Source of the DNA: Delphinapterus leucas
Lineage: Eukaryota; Chordata; Mammalia; Artiodactyla; Monodontidae
Reading direction: 5' to 3'
NCBI RefSeq assembly: GCF_002288925.2
Contig: NW_022098076.1
Location: forward strand, 90,489,933-90,553,932
Length of the DNA: 64,000 bases
This document shows positions 10,291-22,463 of this stretch, one piece after another; position 1 is the first letter of the stretch; every line of letters begins with the position of its first letter. The notes beneath the pieces were generated by a model. The model had not been told where the DNA came from. It worked only from the letters and a program-made list of their open reading frames with translations, and ran no database searches. A program made the translations under genes and the position numbers.

Positions 10291-11339
10291 CTCCCTCCTC
10301 TCATTTTATTTATTGATTTTGGCACATTTACACTCCTGTTTCAACCACCCCCATAAGGCTCCCATGCCAATGGGTAGGTGTAGACATTGTTTAATTTAGA
10401 TGGTTCCTTTAAAAAAGAGCCTATTTCTTGGTGTGTGCCTGTATTTTTGACTTCTGTAAATAAGGTTGCCTTGCATAGCTGCTTCTTACATTTTTCACTG
10501 GACTTAAGATGCATCCATGCTGCTGAGCGGGCATCTCCTCCATCATTTTTAAGTCCTGCACAGACCTCCACGGCGTGTGTGTGCCACATTCTGTCGCTCC
10601 ACTCCCAGTGATGGGCACTGCAGTTGGCTTCATCTCCCCCTGCCCCACACGCACTGCCACCGATCTCCTGCTTGTCCATAAGGGCATAGCCAAGGGGTGT
10701 GGGGAGTGGTACCCAGAAGCAGTGATCGATGAAGACCGTAGTGTTCATCAGTTGAACTCTGCCAGATGGCTCCCCCAATGGACGTACCCATCTCCACTCC
10801 CTCCACCAGTGCACAAGAGTTCCCACACCCCATATCCCTCCCAGCATTAGCAATAGTCAGCTTCTAATATTCTGATTTTTGCCTAATAGACTTAAAGCAA
10901 GGTCTCACTGTGGTTTTAATTTGCATTTCTCTCTTTTTTTTTTTTTTTGCGTTACGCGGGCCTCTCATTGTTGTGGCCTCTCCCGTTGCGGAGCACAGGC
11001 TCCAGACGCGCAGGCCCAGCGGCCATGGCTCACGGGCCCAGCCGCTCCGCGGCATGTGGGATCTTCCCGTACTGGGGCACGAACCCGCGTCCCCTGCATA
11101 GGCAGGCGGACTCAACCACTGCGCCACCAGGGAAGCCCTGAATTTCTCTTTTTACGAAAGAGTCCGAGTGTCTCTTCGTATGATGGTTACTCTTTGAGTT
11201 TCCTCTTCTGTAAATTGCCCATTCATATCTTCTTCTTATCGATTTGCAGTATTTCCTCATTTATCCTAAATATCACTTCCTATTCAGTTTTAGTTATTAC
11301 AGATGTGTCTTCTTTCACATTTATATATTTTTATTAACT
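10291..11339 (-). mobile_element. Degenerate L1 or HAL1-like LINE, interrupted by a SINE
   Basis: The plus strand has 'gcatccatgctgctgagcgg', 'ccagtgcacaagagttccca', 'aatttgcatttctct' and 'tgcccattcatatcttcttc', a diverged order of reverse-strand L1 motifs. A CHR SINE splits it. No frame is preserved. Confidence 0.55.
10931..11139 (-). mobile_element. CHR SINE, short form
   Basis: In reverse it reads 'ggcttccctggtggcgcagt' (complement near 11121-11140), a B box, and the 'gccatggcc' body, and ends in an A run that appears as T at 10931. 'aatttctcttttt' after the element resembles 'catttctctctttt' before it, which fits a target-site duplication. SINE-derived frames on both strands are not genes. 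Confidence 0.93.
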
Positions 11340-11469
11340 TGATGGTATACTGTTAAAACAACTTTATTGAGGTATAAATCACATAGGGTGCAATTCACCA
11401 GTTAAGGTGTGCAGTTCACTGGTTTTCAGGACATTCACACAGTTGAGCATCCATCACCACAGTCAATTT

Positions 11470-11815
11470 TTTTTTAATAATTTGTTTTGTTTTTGGCTGC
11501 GTTGGGTCTTCATTGCTGCATGTGGGCTTTCTCTAGTTGTGTTGAGCCGGGGCTACTCTTCGTTGTGGTACGTGGGCTTCTCATTGCGGCGGCTTCTCTT
11601 GTTGCAGAGCACGGGCTCTAGGTGCGTGGGCCTCAGTAATTGTGGCACTTGGCCCAGTAGTTGTGGCTCATGGGCTCTAGAGCGCAGGCTCAGTAGCTGT
11701 GGCGCATGGGCTTAGTTGCTCCGCGGCATGTGGGATCTTCCTGGACCAGGGCTCAAACCCATGTCCCCTGAATTGGCAGGTGGATTTTTAACCACTGTGC
11801 CACCAGGGAAGTCCC
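11470..11815 (-). mobile_element. CHR SINE, long form
   Basis: In reverse it shows the head near 11800-11815, the B box 'gggctcaaaccc' (complement) near 11750, and the long body with 'ttgtggctcatgggctctag' to a T-rich start. A perfect direct repeat 'accacagtcaattt' flanks it at 11456-11469 and 11816-11829. It inserted into the old L1. Confidence 0.95.
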
Positions 11816-12748
11816 ACCACAGTCAATTTAATAACATTTCTGTTGTCCCCCAGAGAAGCCGCATACCCACCTGCAGGCAGTCACTCCTCACTACCTACCC
11901 CTCCAAGCACACCAGCTCTAAGCAATCACTGATCTCTTTCTGTCTGAGTAGATCTGCCTCTTCTGGACTTTTCATGTAAGTGGAGTCATACACTACGTGG
12001 TCTTTAGGGACTGGCTTCTTTCACTTGGCCTAATGGTTTCAAGGTTCATTTGTGTTGCAGTACGTATTAGTGATTCACCCTTTACTACATACAGAGTAGC
12101 ATTCTGTGGTATGGATGTATGATATTTCGTTTATCCATTCACTGGGTGATGGACATTTGGGTTGTTTTTACTTATTGGCTACTACAAACACTGATGTAGG
12201 CCAATTTTTGTATGGGCATGTGTTTTCATTTCTCTTGGGAATATACCTAAGAGCGGGGTCATATGGTAATTCTCTGTTTCGCATTTTCAGGAAAACGTTT
12301 AACTGTTTTCCACAGGGGCTGCACCATTTTACACTCCTACCAGCAACACCTGATGATTCCAGTTTCCCCATATTCTCACCCGCACTTGTTACAACCATCT
12401 TGATTACAGCCATCCTCAGGCGGATGGAGTGGTAGCTCATTGTGATTTGATTTGCATTTCCTTAATGGCTAATGACGTTGGGCATCTTTTCATGTGCTTA
12501 TCAGTCACTTGTATATCTTCTCTGAAGAAATGTCTATTCAGATCCTTTGTCCATTTTTCAATTAGGCTAATTATCTTTTTATTATTGAGTGGTAAGTGTT
12601 CAATGTACTTTCTGAACAATGAAAGATAAAATCCTTAGTTTGATATAATCACATCAAGTTTGCTTTGTTTTGTTTTGCCTTATGGTTTGTGATATAGAAG
12701 AAGTTTGTTTAAGAAGTCCTTCCCCTCCCTGAGTCACAAGGATGGACA

Positions 12749-12772
12749 CACACACACACACACACACACACC
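12749..12772. repeat. (CA)n microsatellite
   Basis: About 12 CA units, inside the old L1. Confidence 0.95.
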
Positions 12773-13599
12773 ACTCAATTAACGTTTTAATTTTCCTTTC
12801 ACATTTAGGTCCAAGTGGTTTCCACCTTTGTGTGTGATGCTGGGTGGTAATCTGATTTCATTTTTCTCCATTTAGTTGGCCAGTTTTCCCAACATCATTT
12901 ACAAAGCAGCCCGTCTTTCCCCAGTGATTTATGATGCCACCTTTATCATATATTAGGTTTGCACATATACCTACTCCTGTCTCTGAGCTCTTTATTTCTT
13001 TCCTTCAGTCCATTCTGCTCCTTTAGTCTATTTGTCTGTTTTCACACCAATTCCACACTGTTTTAACCAGCCAGGCCTCTTGTGAAGGTCCTAGGGCCCC
13101 ATCCTCATAGAAGGCTCTCTCAACCTTAAAGGTGCAATCCTCTGATCCCTGGAAAGCTTCTACTCTTCTTGACCTGTGCCTCTATCATTACTTGCTTTGG
13201 AGTTCCTGTAGGACTTTGACCATTGTGTTGCCCTCCAATTTTCTAGTTACCCCGTAAGCCAAGGCAAAACTACTGTGATTTATGCTTAATGCTCTCCCAA
13301 TCAGGGTCCTTTGACTGCGCTAATTGTCTTAAAAAGCCAAATCTCCCTTCAGAGAGCCAGGTTCCAAAGTCCTTTTTTAGGGACTTCTGTAAGCATGACT
13401 TTAAGGATCGGTGTCTAGAGATGGCAGCTCTGGTTCCATCATCACAAACATCCATGCCCTCCATCCACCTGGGGTCCTGGGTGTCCCCGAGTTCAGTATA
13501 ACACACCACCTCTCAAGCCTCTAGCTTATAAAAATATTGCCCTCCGCAGCTATCTGACACTGTACAATTTTAAAAGAGTGCTTACTTATTGCATTAGAA

Positions 13600-13905
13600 C
13601 CTTAGAACTTTCTGATAAAGTGTTCAAGTCTCCACACTGTTGACTCCATTTTAAAGGTGGAGAAGGAATTCCCTGGTGGTCCAGTGGTTAGGACTCCATG
13701 CTCTCACTGCCGAGGGTGCAGGTTCAATCCCTGGTCGGGGAACTAAGATCCTGTAAGCCGCACGGCGCGGCCAAAAAAAAAATTTTTTAATTAAAAACAC
13801 ACACGCGCACACACACACACATACACCTAAAGGTGAACAAACTGAGGTGCAGAGGTGATTTGTGATCACCCATGATCCCACAGCCCATAAGTGATCCACA
13901 GAACT
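13600..13905 (-). mobile_element. MIR fragment split by a SINE
   Basis: 'ccattttaaaggtgg' before the SINE and 'aaaggtgaacaaactgaggt' after it join into a reverse-strand MIR core, followed by 'cccatgatcccacagcccat'. The repeated 'aaaggtg' is the SINE target-site duplication. Confidence 0.65.
13668..13824 (+). mobile_element. Short tRNA-Glu SINE (CHR-1-like) with CA tail
   Basis: It has 'attccctggtggtccagtgg', the B box 'ggttcaatccctggtcgggg' and 'ctaagatcctgtaagccgc', then A/T-rich sequence and a CA repeat (about 13796-13822) at its tail. Confidence 0.88.
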
Positions 13906-13947
13906 TGGGAAAGACCTTGGCTTTTCTGACTTATACTGTACAACTGC

Positions 13948-14333
13948 ATTAGTTTGCTAGGGCTGCTGCAACAAAATACAACAGGTTGGGTGGCTTAAAT
14001 AACAGAAATGTATTTCTTGTAGTTCTAGAGGCTAGAAATCCCAGATTAAGGTCCAGCAGGGTTGGGTTCCTGGTGAGAGCCCTCTTCCTGATTTGCACGT
14101 GGCCACGTTCTTCAAAAAACCTTTCCTCTGAGGGTGCAAGGAGAGAGAGAAAGTGTGCACAGTCTGGTGTCTTTTCTCATAATGGCACATCCTACTGGAC
14201 CAGGGCCCCACCCTTGTGACCTCATTTAACCTAAATTACCTCCCAAAGATTCTGTCTCCAAATACAGTCACATGGGGGGTTAGGGTCTCAAGATGTGAAT
14301 TTGGGTGGGGATGCCATTTGGTCCACAGCACTG
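13948..14333 (-). mobile_element. MLT1-like (MaLR) LTR
   Basis: In plus-strand order it shows 'ttagtttgctagggctgctg', 'ggtggcttaaataacagaaa', 'ctcatttaacctaaattacc' and 'ggttagggtctcaagatgtg'. This is an MLT1-type LTR read backwards. No internal retroviral sequence is attached. Confidence 0.75.
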
Positions 14334-14690
14334 CTGTAACAAGTTACCACAAACACGGTGGCTTTAGGCAACACACATTTACTATCTCGCAGTTCTGGAG
14401 GGCCAAGGCTAAAATCAAGGGCTCAGCGGGGCGGCGATCCTTCTGGAGTCTTTACGAAAGAATCCGCTTCCTTGCGTTTTCCAGTTCTGGGATCTGCCTG
14501 AGAAGATTTGTAAAACCCTCATGGACTACCTCCCGCTGTGGCTTGTGGGAAGCCCTGCTCAGACGGCAGTTTCTGATCTGCTTCACGTATACACATCACC
14601 TGCCGGCCGTGCTTCCCTAGCTTAGTGCCCCAATCAGGTTACGTCTCTCTTAAGTCATAGTGTTTTTCCTTGGATGATATTTGTGCTTTC
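14333..14690 (-). mobile_element. Second LTR in the same orientation
   Basis: It restarts with 'ctgctgtaacaagttaccac', 'cgcagttctggagggccaag' and 'ctggagtctttacgaaagaa', the reverse-strand opening of a related LTR. It lies directly next to the first one. The far end fades near 14690. Confidence 0.6.
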
Positions 14691-15424
14691 TTGGCTCACG
14701 CATATGTCAACGCTTTTGTTCATCAACATTAGTTTCCAGTTTTAGGGAAACTTCAAAATGAATACATTTTGCTCAAATATTAGACAACGTTCCATCTGTC
14801 AGAATTTCTAGTTTTTTCGCAGGCATTGATTAGAGTGTGTGCGTGCATTCGTTCAGCCATCCCACAGATGTTTGCTAACACTATGTGCCAAGCACTGTAA
14901 TAGGGGTTTATTGCAGAGATGCCCACACAAGTCGACATGGGGAAGTAAGAAAAACCTGGATGGGGGTCCAGGACACGTGGTGTGTCCATCAGGGACCTGG
15001 CAGGAAACACAGTTCAAATGGAAAGACTCTGGTGTGGGCAGGGCTGGGGGACCACACAAGCGATGCTGGGGAAGCCAGAGACTTGCCACAGAGGACAGTG
15101 TGCCATCCCTAGGGCCAAAAGGGTGACTGCACACAGGTGACAGCTGGAACCATACAGGAGGGAGCTGTCATTGTGATGGGTCAGAGCTACAACCAGAGAC
15201 AAGATGTCAAACAGGGAGCGGGTGGGAGGAATACCCCAGCTTCTCTCTCTTTCTGCCCCCTCATCTAATGCCAATGCCGCCCAATGGTCAAATCCAAACA
15301 GAAGCCAGCTGGGAAGGCAGCTCAGGAAATGCAACTACGGGGATTAGTCTCCAGGGACAAAGAGAGAAGAGAAAAGCAGAGAATGGACCCTGCTAGGGTG
15401 GGGGCAGGGCAGGGAACCAAGGCT
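14691..15424. other. Unassigned stretch with ancient-repeat traces
   Basis: A trace like 'actatgtgccaagcactgt' near 14880 resembles ancient MIR/L2-type sequence. The rest (including open frames of 60-106 codons on both strands, 14839-15334) has no recognisable family. Confidence 0.4.
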
Positions 15425-15595
15425 AACCAGCCTTCCTGTTTCTGGCCTGGCTCTGTCACCAAATAGTTCTGCTTCTTTGAGTAAGACATTTACTTTCTCC
15501 ATGTCTTTGTTTTTCTCACCTTAAAATGAACCGTAGAACTGAAATCTATGAGTTAAAGGATGATCTCTATCATCTATTTCAACTTTAATCAGCTA
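15425..15595 (+). mobile_element. MIR SINE
   Basis: Decayed MIR pattern: 'ctggctctgtcaccaaatag', then 'tttgagtaagacatttactt' and 'ttctcaccttaaaatgaacc'. Confidence 0.6.
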
Positions 15596-16480
15596 TGGTT
15601 TGATATATAGACATAAAAAATAGAAATATATATATATATATAATTTATATCCAACACACCACCATGCCATATTTTTGTTTTCTGTAAATATATGAACTAC
15701 TGTGAAGATGAGGCTTTCTAGGCACCCCTAAGTATAAATACATCAACTGGGTTTCCCTTGGTACACATAATTCAAAGTGGATATCCACAAAGTTAAGAGG
15801 AAAATCAACAGACCAGAGCACATTGTAGCATTTGATCTGGCCTGATTTCTTTGATGGGCTGGTGACGGGGTACGACTGTTCAAACGTCCTCAGGATTTTC
15901 ATCTTTTCATGGACAGCTGTCATAAAAATAGCGAAGCTTCGTGAAGTAAACTGTGCCCTCACAAAAGCCTTCTCTCCTTACAATCTACAAATTCACTGAT
16001 GAGACAGTTACCAATGTGCGCTCGAGGAGGAGGTTTGCAAAGAATAAGGACTGGGTTAGTATTTCCCCCGTGCCTCACAGGCGAAAGGTTATGAAACGAA
16101 GCCGCCCTGGTCGTGTCCCAGAGATGGCAGTGGAGGAATCCGACAGTCCCCAGCATAACACTATTTCAATCTGGAGGATAATCTAATAATACCTTTGAAC
16201 AGAAGGACACAGCCATCGGCAACAAAGGCAAATACAGTGACGTGTTTGGAGAGCGTCACCGAAACCAGCTTTCCACTGTTGGATGACGTTCTCAGTTGTG
16301 AACCCCTGCGCCCTTGGCTCAGAGCTGCCGCCCTGGCTAGTGGTCACCTTCTGGATTCATGCCACTGGGACATTTCCTCCCTTGTCACTGAGCAGGGAGG
16401 TCTTCACCCCTCCCCTGGTGCCACGGCCTGGTTCCGAGGTCGAGTCACTGGAGAAAAATAATAATAACTGATTGAAAAAT
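15596..16480. other. Unassigned unique DNA
   Basis: About 880 bases with a short TA run at 15629-15644. Otherwise I see no repeat. Open frames of 60-105 codons on both strands are unremarkable. Confidence 0.5.
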
Positions 16481-17071
16481 GTTGGCCGTTGAACCTAACT
16501 GTCCATCAACAGATGAATGGATAAAGAAGATATGGCACATATATACAATGGAATATTACTTAGCCATAAAAAGAAACGAAATTGAGTTATTTGTAGCAAG
16601 GTGGATGGACCTAGCGTATGTCATACAGAGTGAAGTAAGTCAGAAAGAGAAAAACAAATACCGTCTGCTAACACATATATATGGAATCTAAAAAAAAATG
16701 GTTCTGAAGAACCTAGGGGCAGGATAGGAATAAAGATTCAGATGTAGAGAATGGACTTGAGGACACGGGGAGGGGGAAGGGTAAGCTGGGACCAAGTGAT
16801 AGAGTGGCATGGACTTATATATACTACCAAATGTAAAATAGATAGCTAGTGGGAAGCAGCTGCATTGCACAGGGAGATCAGCTCGGTGCTTTGTGACCAC
16901 CTAGAGAGGTGGGATAGGGAGGGTGGGAGGGAGACGCAAGAGGGAGGAGATATGGGGACATATGTATATGTATAACTGATTCACTTTGTTATAAAGCAGA
17001 AACTAACACACCATTGCAAAGCAATTATACTCCAATAAAGATGTTAAAAAAAACAAAAGGTTGGCCGTTGA
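16481..17071 (+). mobile_element. 5'-truncated L1 with 12-bp target-site duplication
   Basis: It contains the L1 ORF2 end and 3' UTR, 'ccaataaagatg' and an A-rich tail. A direct repeat 'gttggccgttga' flanks it at 16481-16492 and 17060-17071. The sequence is very close to the L1 at 1.63-2.37 kb, so both come from related and fairly young L1 lineages. Confidence 0.95.
16500..16691 (+). pseudogene. L1 ORF2 C-terminal remnant
   Basis: This frame ends at the natural ORF2 stop and covers only the last 60 or so residues, including DEWIKKIWHIYTMEYY and VSQKEKNKY. The catalytic domains are absent because the insertion is 5' truncated. It is a relic of the insertion and has no promoter. Confidence 0.9.
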
Positions 17072-17268
17072 TTCAGAAGTGGGTACATGCATGGAAATTT
17101 CTGGAATGCAATGGTGTATCCCCCTGGGAAATGACAGGAGCCCTGCTGGGAAAGAAAATTGAACTCCTGGGGTAGAATGAAGAATTTTATCTTTGTTATC
17201 TATCCTTTAGCGCTGTCTACACTTGTGATGTGTGTGTATTACTTTTTTAATTAAAAAACACTCTTGTG

Positions 17269-17574
17269 GGCTTCCCTCGTGGCTCAGTGGTTAAGAATCT
17301 GCCTGCCAATGCAGGGGACATGGGTTCGAGCCCTGATCTGGGAAGATCCCACATGCCATGGAGCAACTAAGCCTGCGCACCACAACTATTGAGCCCATGT
17401 GCCACAACTACTGAAGCTCATGTGCCTAGAGCCCGTGCTCCACAACAAGAGAAGCCACCACAATGAGAAGCCCATGCACCACAACGAAGAGTAGCCGCCG
17501 CTCGCCGTGACTAGAGAAAGCCCACGTGCAGCAACAAAGACCCAACACAGCCAAAAAAAAAAAAAAAAAAACCA
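17269..17574 (+). mobile_element. CHR SINE, long form
   Basis: The head is 'ggcttccctcgtggctcagt', the B box is 'ggttcgagccctgatc', and the long body runs to 'gacccaacacagcc' and an A run. A perfect direct repeat 'cactcttgtg' flanks it at 17259-17268 and 17575-17584. Confidence 0.95.
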
Positions 17575-17584
17575 CACTCTTGTG

Positions 17585-20369
17585 AGACGTTCAACTATTC
17601 TACAAGCTCTGATCCTCAGGTTTCAATGAGAAGGTATTTGCAGAGGATCTGTGATGTGCTTGCACAGATCACAAAACCCAGGAAAGGTGTGATGAATGAG
17701 TTTACTTAGAATTCATAGAATCATATTAAATAAAATCAAAAGGCTATAAAACATCTGAAGAAGGGCCATCTCCAAGTGCGCCGACAGGCTCTCAGATGGC
17801 TTAGGCTATAGCAGTAGCTGATCTCCAGAGTGGAAGGTCCTGCAAGCCGTTAGTTAAGCAGGAGGATGGATGTTTCTCTTGCAGGAGAGGATGTCATTAT
17901 GGGCAGCGTGGCCACTGCCAGCTCCTTCTATCTGCATGATATTTCTGCTGGTAGCTTCCCTTTGGTTTCAAGGCCTCCCATCAGCCCCTGACTTTCTTCC
18001 AAGAAGTGGAAAGAGGGCAGACGCCACCTCTGGGAGCCTGTACCAGCCCGGGATTTAGATATTGTCAGGCACTCTCTCCACCATCTTATTACTCAGGGAC
18101 ACCGCCATGGGAAGGAATTTATGGCCTCCAAAAGCCATGGTTTTGGAAATATTCCACCATGACCCTATAACCTTTGGACCAAGTCTATGATGGCCTCTGC
18201 TCTGATGTTTCTCTTGGTCATTAGTTCCAGGTTCTGATGGCCCCCTCTGTGTCCACTCCCGTTCCAACATCCTCACTCCATCCTCTTTTTCTAGCTCTCA
18301 GACTCCAACTCCTGTCCTAACTCTGGAATTTGACCACATCCTCTCCCTGGTTTTCAGAAGCGACCCCTCCTTGGAGCAAAAGGTCTAGGGCACCTGTGTT
18401 CCTCAACTCCAGTTAACCTGGTTAAGAAAATTCTTCTGGAAATAAATTCAAAATGTTAAGTCAACAGAATGATGAAAGAAATCTGGGGGAAAATTTGACC
18501 AAAAACCTGCAAAACCATCTTTGTGTTGCCCCAAAACTACCAAGACTCAAACTATTGTGGACTTGCATTTGACAAAACTGTTGTCTCAACCCAGTGGTCA
18601 TGTTGACTGATTTGTTCTCTGCCAGACTGCTTTCAGGCAAGTTGTTTGTAGCTATATGGTTTGCTACCCTGTCCCTCAGCCAGATCTTCACACCACTTTG
18701 TCCTGTCACACTGTCACCTAGAACACTGCCTCACCCACCAGCCCAACCTCCACTCCCACCCCTTCCCACCACAAAGCACCCTTCTGAGGTCAGACACTAA
18801 CCAGTAATTAGGGAAAGTCCATTCTTTGCAGGGGAACCTGAAGGCCACTTGATAAGGTGTTGAAGACTTCCACAAAGTCTTGGCCAATGAACTCCACTAG
18901 CTAGAGGACCAAGTGAATGCAAAACCTGGAAGGGATCCCCTCCTACCCCATCTCTACCAGCCCTGCTTCCAGCTGGGGTAAAACACCTGAGTCCATCCTT
19001 CCTGCGGTCACCAGCCTCCTCTCCTCTCTTCCAGCCCCTGTAATAAAAACTCTGAGCCTCCACTAAGCTTGCCTACACCCAACCCCCATCCTACCCTGCT
19101 ATTCAATGAATCACTTGATTTCTCTCCTTTGGGGACTTCAACTCTCTCCTCTCCAGCTGTACGATTCTGAAGATGGCCATTGAGATACCAAAACTCTTGG
19201 TATCTACTCTCACATGGGACAGCTTCATCTTCCAAAAACCTTTCTCAATTTGGGGGACAGGTCCCAGAATAAGGATTTTCTGAAGTCATCTAGGTTTGGA
19301 ATCCATCTACATAAATTGCAAGCTGGAGGGTAAAAGTCGTAGTAGAGAGAGACAGAAAACTACATTATTGGAGTATCTTTGTCAGAATCTCAGATACCCA
19401 AATGACCTGAAACATCATAGCCCCACTTTGCCAGGGGTACAAATGGTCTCTCCCTGAGCCTCTGCTCAAACACCTGGAAAGGCAGGCACTCACTTCCCCA
19501 TCAAGCACTGCCCCTGCTTGGATTCTTCATGTCTTCCATATTCTTTTGTTTTTTCACACACAAAATGTCTTTTCCATTGCAGTTTTCTTCCTCCTCCCTT
19601 TAACAGACATCTTATTTATCAACTATAGTTCTTTTTACACACTTAGTCTTTATTTTTACATATAAATGGTATTACTGAAGATTATTTTACTTGTTAGCTA
19701 CAAAAACCTACTAGCTTAGGCAAAAGGGAGAAATACGGGAAGACTGATAGCTCGTGTAATGGCAGGAGGGGTTGGCCAACCCAAGCCTGGAAAAGTCGGG
19801 GTGCAGCTGAAACCACGGAAACAGGACTCAGACGCTGCCTGTCTTTCCCACTCTTCTCTCATCTCAGCCCCTCTCTGCCTCCCAGCCTCATTCCCACCCC
19901 CCAGGCTGCTTTCCCCACGTGGCTGGAAAGGTGGTGGCCAGCACCTATCGGGTTTGACATCTTGGGTCTCCACTATCAGAGACAGATTTCCTTGGGTGTG
20001 GGCAGAAGAGTCTAGGGAGGGATGCTGAATGGCCTGGCTTGGGTCAGGCTCTCATACGAGACTCAGCCTTCGAGTCAGTTGCTCATTAGCTCTGGGCCCT
20101 GACCTCTGGCTCTAGAGACTGAGCCCCACCCGACGCTGGAAGGGAAGTGCTGTCACCCGGAGACAGGTAGACAGACAAAATGATAGGTGTCCCCTACAAG
20201 CGCACATGTTATGTGATAGTAACAGGAACAGCTATGACCATAACAGGGAACTTTGGCTGAGTAAGGGGAGACCAAATTCCTAGTGTAGACAATAGGGCAT
20301 TCCACCTGAATTACTTGCATCTAGACTTGTGCAGAATAACAGCTCCCTAGAAATCTGGGAATACCGTAT
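17585..20369. other. Unique DNA, no gene recognised
   Basis: About 2.8 kb, the longest stretch here in which I assign no repeat. The T-rich part at 19540-19690 may be old LINE. Pyrimidine-rich blocks at 18700-18780 and 19000-19090 are low-complexity. Frames such as 19759-20028 plus and 19716-19973 minus overlap each other and have no family resemblance. Confidence 0.45.
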
Positions 20370-20990
20370 GCTACCCGGCAAAGGTGAGTTTAGATCGTTC
20401 TTCAGCTGACCTTCGAGTAGGGAGATTATCCTGGATTGTCTGAGTAGGTCCAATGTAATCACAAGGACCCTTAACTGTGAAAGAGGGAGGCCGGAGAGTC
20501 AGGGTCAGAGTGATGTGATGTGAAGTGAGAAGTATGCAATTGGACATCACTGGCTTTGAGTATGGAAGAGGACACAAGGCAAGAAAACAGATTTTCCCCT
20601 AGAACCTTCAGAAGGAACGCAGTCCTGCCAACACTTTGATTTTAGCCCGTGAGACCCATTTTGAGAGTTTGGGGGGTTTTTTGGTTTTTGTTTTTTGATG
20701 TGGACCATTTTTAAAGTCTTTATTGAATTTGTTACAATATTGCTTCTGTTTTGTGTTTTGGTTTTTTAGCTACAAGGCATGTGGGATCTTAGCTCCCTGA
20801 CCAGGTATGGAAGCCACACCTCCTGCATTGGAAGGCAAAGTCTTAACCAATGGATCACCAGGGAAGTCCCCCAGTGAAACCCACTTTGGACCTCTGACCT
20901 CTAGAACTGTAAGATAAAAAATTGTACGTTGCTTTAAGCCACTGAGTTTGTGATCATTTGTTACAGCAGCAATAGGAAACTAATCCACAG
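20370..20990 (+). mobile_element. MaLR-type LTR interrupted by a SINE
   Basis: It has the order 'gattatcctggattgtctga', 'ccaatgtaatcacaaggacc', 'ccagcactttgat'-like sequence near 20625, and after the SINE 'ctctagaactgtaagataaa', 'taagccactgagtttgtgat' and 'caataggaaactaatccaca'. This is the 3' part and end of a MaLR/MLT-like LTR. Confidence 0.7.
20691..20873 (-). mobile_element. tRNA-Glu SINE (CHR-1-like)
   Basis: In reverse: 'accagggaagtccc' at 20858-20871 is the head, 'gaccaggtatggaagccaca' covers the B box region, and 'gtctttattgaatttgttac' is a unique-looking tail. This tail differs from that of the CHR copies with the 'gagaggcccgcg' end, which indicates an older subfamily. Confidence 0.8.
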
Positions 20991-22246
20991 TGTTATCTCT
21001 CTATGGTCATTGGGAAGACTTTGTTTAGGGAGAAGGGTCAACAGAGCAGATAAAAGAGAAGGAAGACTAATAGTGCCCTGTTCCCTTCTGCAACCCCTGT
21101 GCCTTGAACTAGGTTGGAGGCTCTATATTTAGAGAGCTTGGGCTGGGAGCTAGTGGAATTGCTTTTATGAAAGAAACACATGAGCCTCTGGACACAACAG
21201 AGCATTGAGGGACCATGTGACAAAGTGTGGCACTGAACTGGGGGAAAGGCCCTTCTTCCCACCTTTGTCTTGAACGCAGTTCCACTCTTGACACACGAAG
21301 AAACTTAGCTTTGAGGCATCTGGAGGCTACTGCCTTGGCATGTACGAGATCTCATGGGAGTAGCAGCCAGGAGGTGGAGGCCAGAGGAGAACAGGACAAA
21401 AATACGATGGATACATACACAAAATATTGCAAACAATTTTAGGAGGTTCCCACGGAGTCTTTCCATGAAGCCAGTCGAAGAGTCCAGATTAAGGACCACT
21501 GGAAGCATGCCCTGCTTGTATTTTCCCATTAAATCTGCTCATCTCAACAGGCAGTAGGCACCAGTCAAGAAAGAAAAGCTGTGGACATGCTAAGATGACC
21601 GTGGCACTCACCCTGACTTTCTTATGACCCTGATCTCATGCTGAAGTCTACACTCTTGACGTCACTATCCTGATTTCAGTGCTGTCCCTCCCATTTATGC
21701 CTGGAGTTTAAGTCCTTGACCACCCAATCCTGTGAATCTCGGCTTTCCCCAGAGTTGCCTTGAGTGAGAATCTTCCCCCTACCCAATACAATTCCCTGTC
21801 CTCAGACACTTGATGGGTACCCCCAGTCATGCAAGCCTAGCTCTCCCATAAAATGGGCATTTGGATTCACCAGTGGGCTTTGACCCAGGTACTAGCCACT
21901 ACCTCAGTTCCTGAGCCATCAGAAGTAATGGAGAAAAATTTCCCCAAATTCCAAACAGTCCACTCCTTTTCTCCTTCTCCAGTAACGGTTACAATTATAA
22001 AAATGTCTGATTATAATTTGGTCCGTTCATCAGTATTTCTAAACTGCTGTGAACCAATTCCCACTTTATCATGCAGAGACATGGATCAAAATCTAGCTCT
22101 GTGGTTTACAACAGTTAATCCTTTCTTGAATTCGATGCTCCAAGGCTAAACCTGGATTTGTGACATCACAACTGATTAATGACAATAAGCTAATTCTTGC
22201 TGAGTATGAAAATTTCAGTTCATTTCTGCAACTGTTCTCCTTTGGC
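20991..22246. other. Unassigned unique DNA
   Basis: About 1.25 kb with no repeat I can name. Open frames of 60-98 codons (for example 21853-22149 plus) have no recognised domain. Confidence 0.5.
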
Positions 22247-22463
22247 TTTTTTTCTTTTTTTTTTTTTTGCCGTATGTGGGCCTCTCACTGTTGTGGCCTC
22301 TCCCGTTGCGGAGCACAGGCTCCGGACGCGCAGGCTCAGCGGCCATGGCTCACGGGCCCAGCCACTCCGCGGCACGTGGGATCTTCCCGGACCGGGGCAC
22401 GAACCCGCGTCCCCTGCATCGGCAGGCGGACTCTCAACCGCTGCGCCACCAGGGAAGCCCTCC
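22247..22463 (-). mobile_element. CHR SINE, short form
   Basis: In reverse it has the head (complement of 'cgccaccagggaagccc' near 22444-22460), the B box, the 'ggccatggctcacgggccca' body, and the T run at 22252-22268. 'ctcctttgcc' after it and 'ctcctttggc' before it form the target-site duplication. Confidence 0.95.

Larger units (their letters stand above)
11340..13090 (-). mobile_element. Old L1, 3' UTR and ORF2 end, interrupted by a SINE
   Basis: It starts with the L1 3' end in reverse, 'caactttattgaggtataaa'. It then has 'gactggcttctttcacttgg' near 12010, 'gatggacatttgggttgttt' near 12150, 'atttgcatttccttaatggc' near 12449 and 'cctttgtccatttttcaatt' near 12545. ORF2 is broken by stops and frameshifts. 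A CA microsatellite lies at 12749-12772. The SINE at 11470-11815 sits in the 3' UTR. Confidence 0.85.

Noticed and set aside
16481..17071. Active L1
   Set aside because: Only the ORF2 end and 3' UTR are present. No full-length L1 occurs in the window.
17585..20369. Host gene in the longest repeat-poor stretch
   Set aside because: Frames are short, overlap on both strands and have no recognised domains. I found no consistent exon-intron structure.
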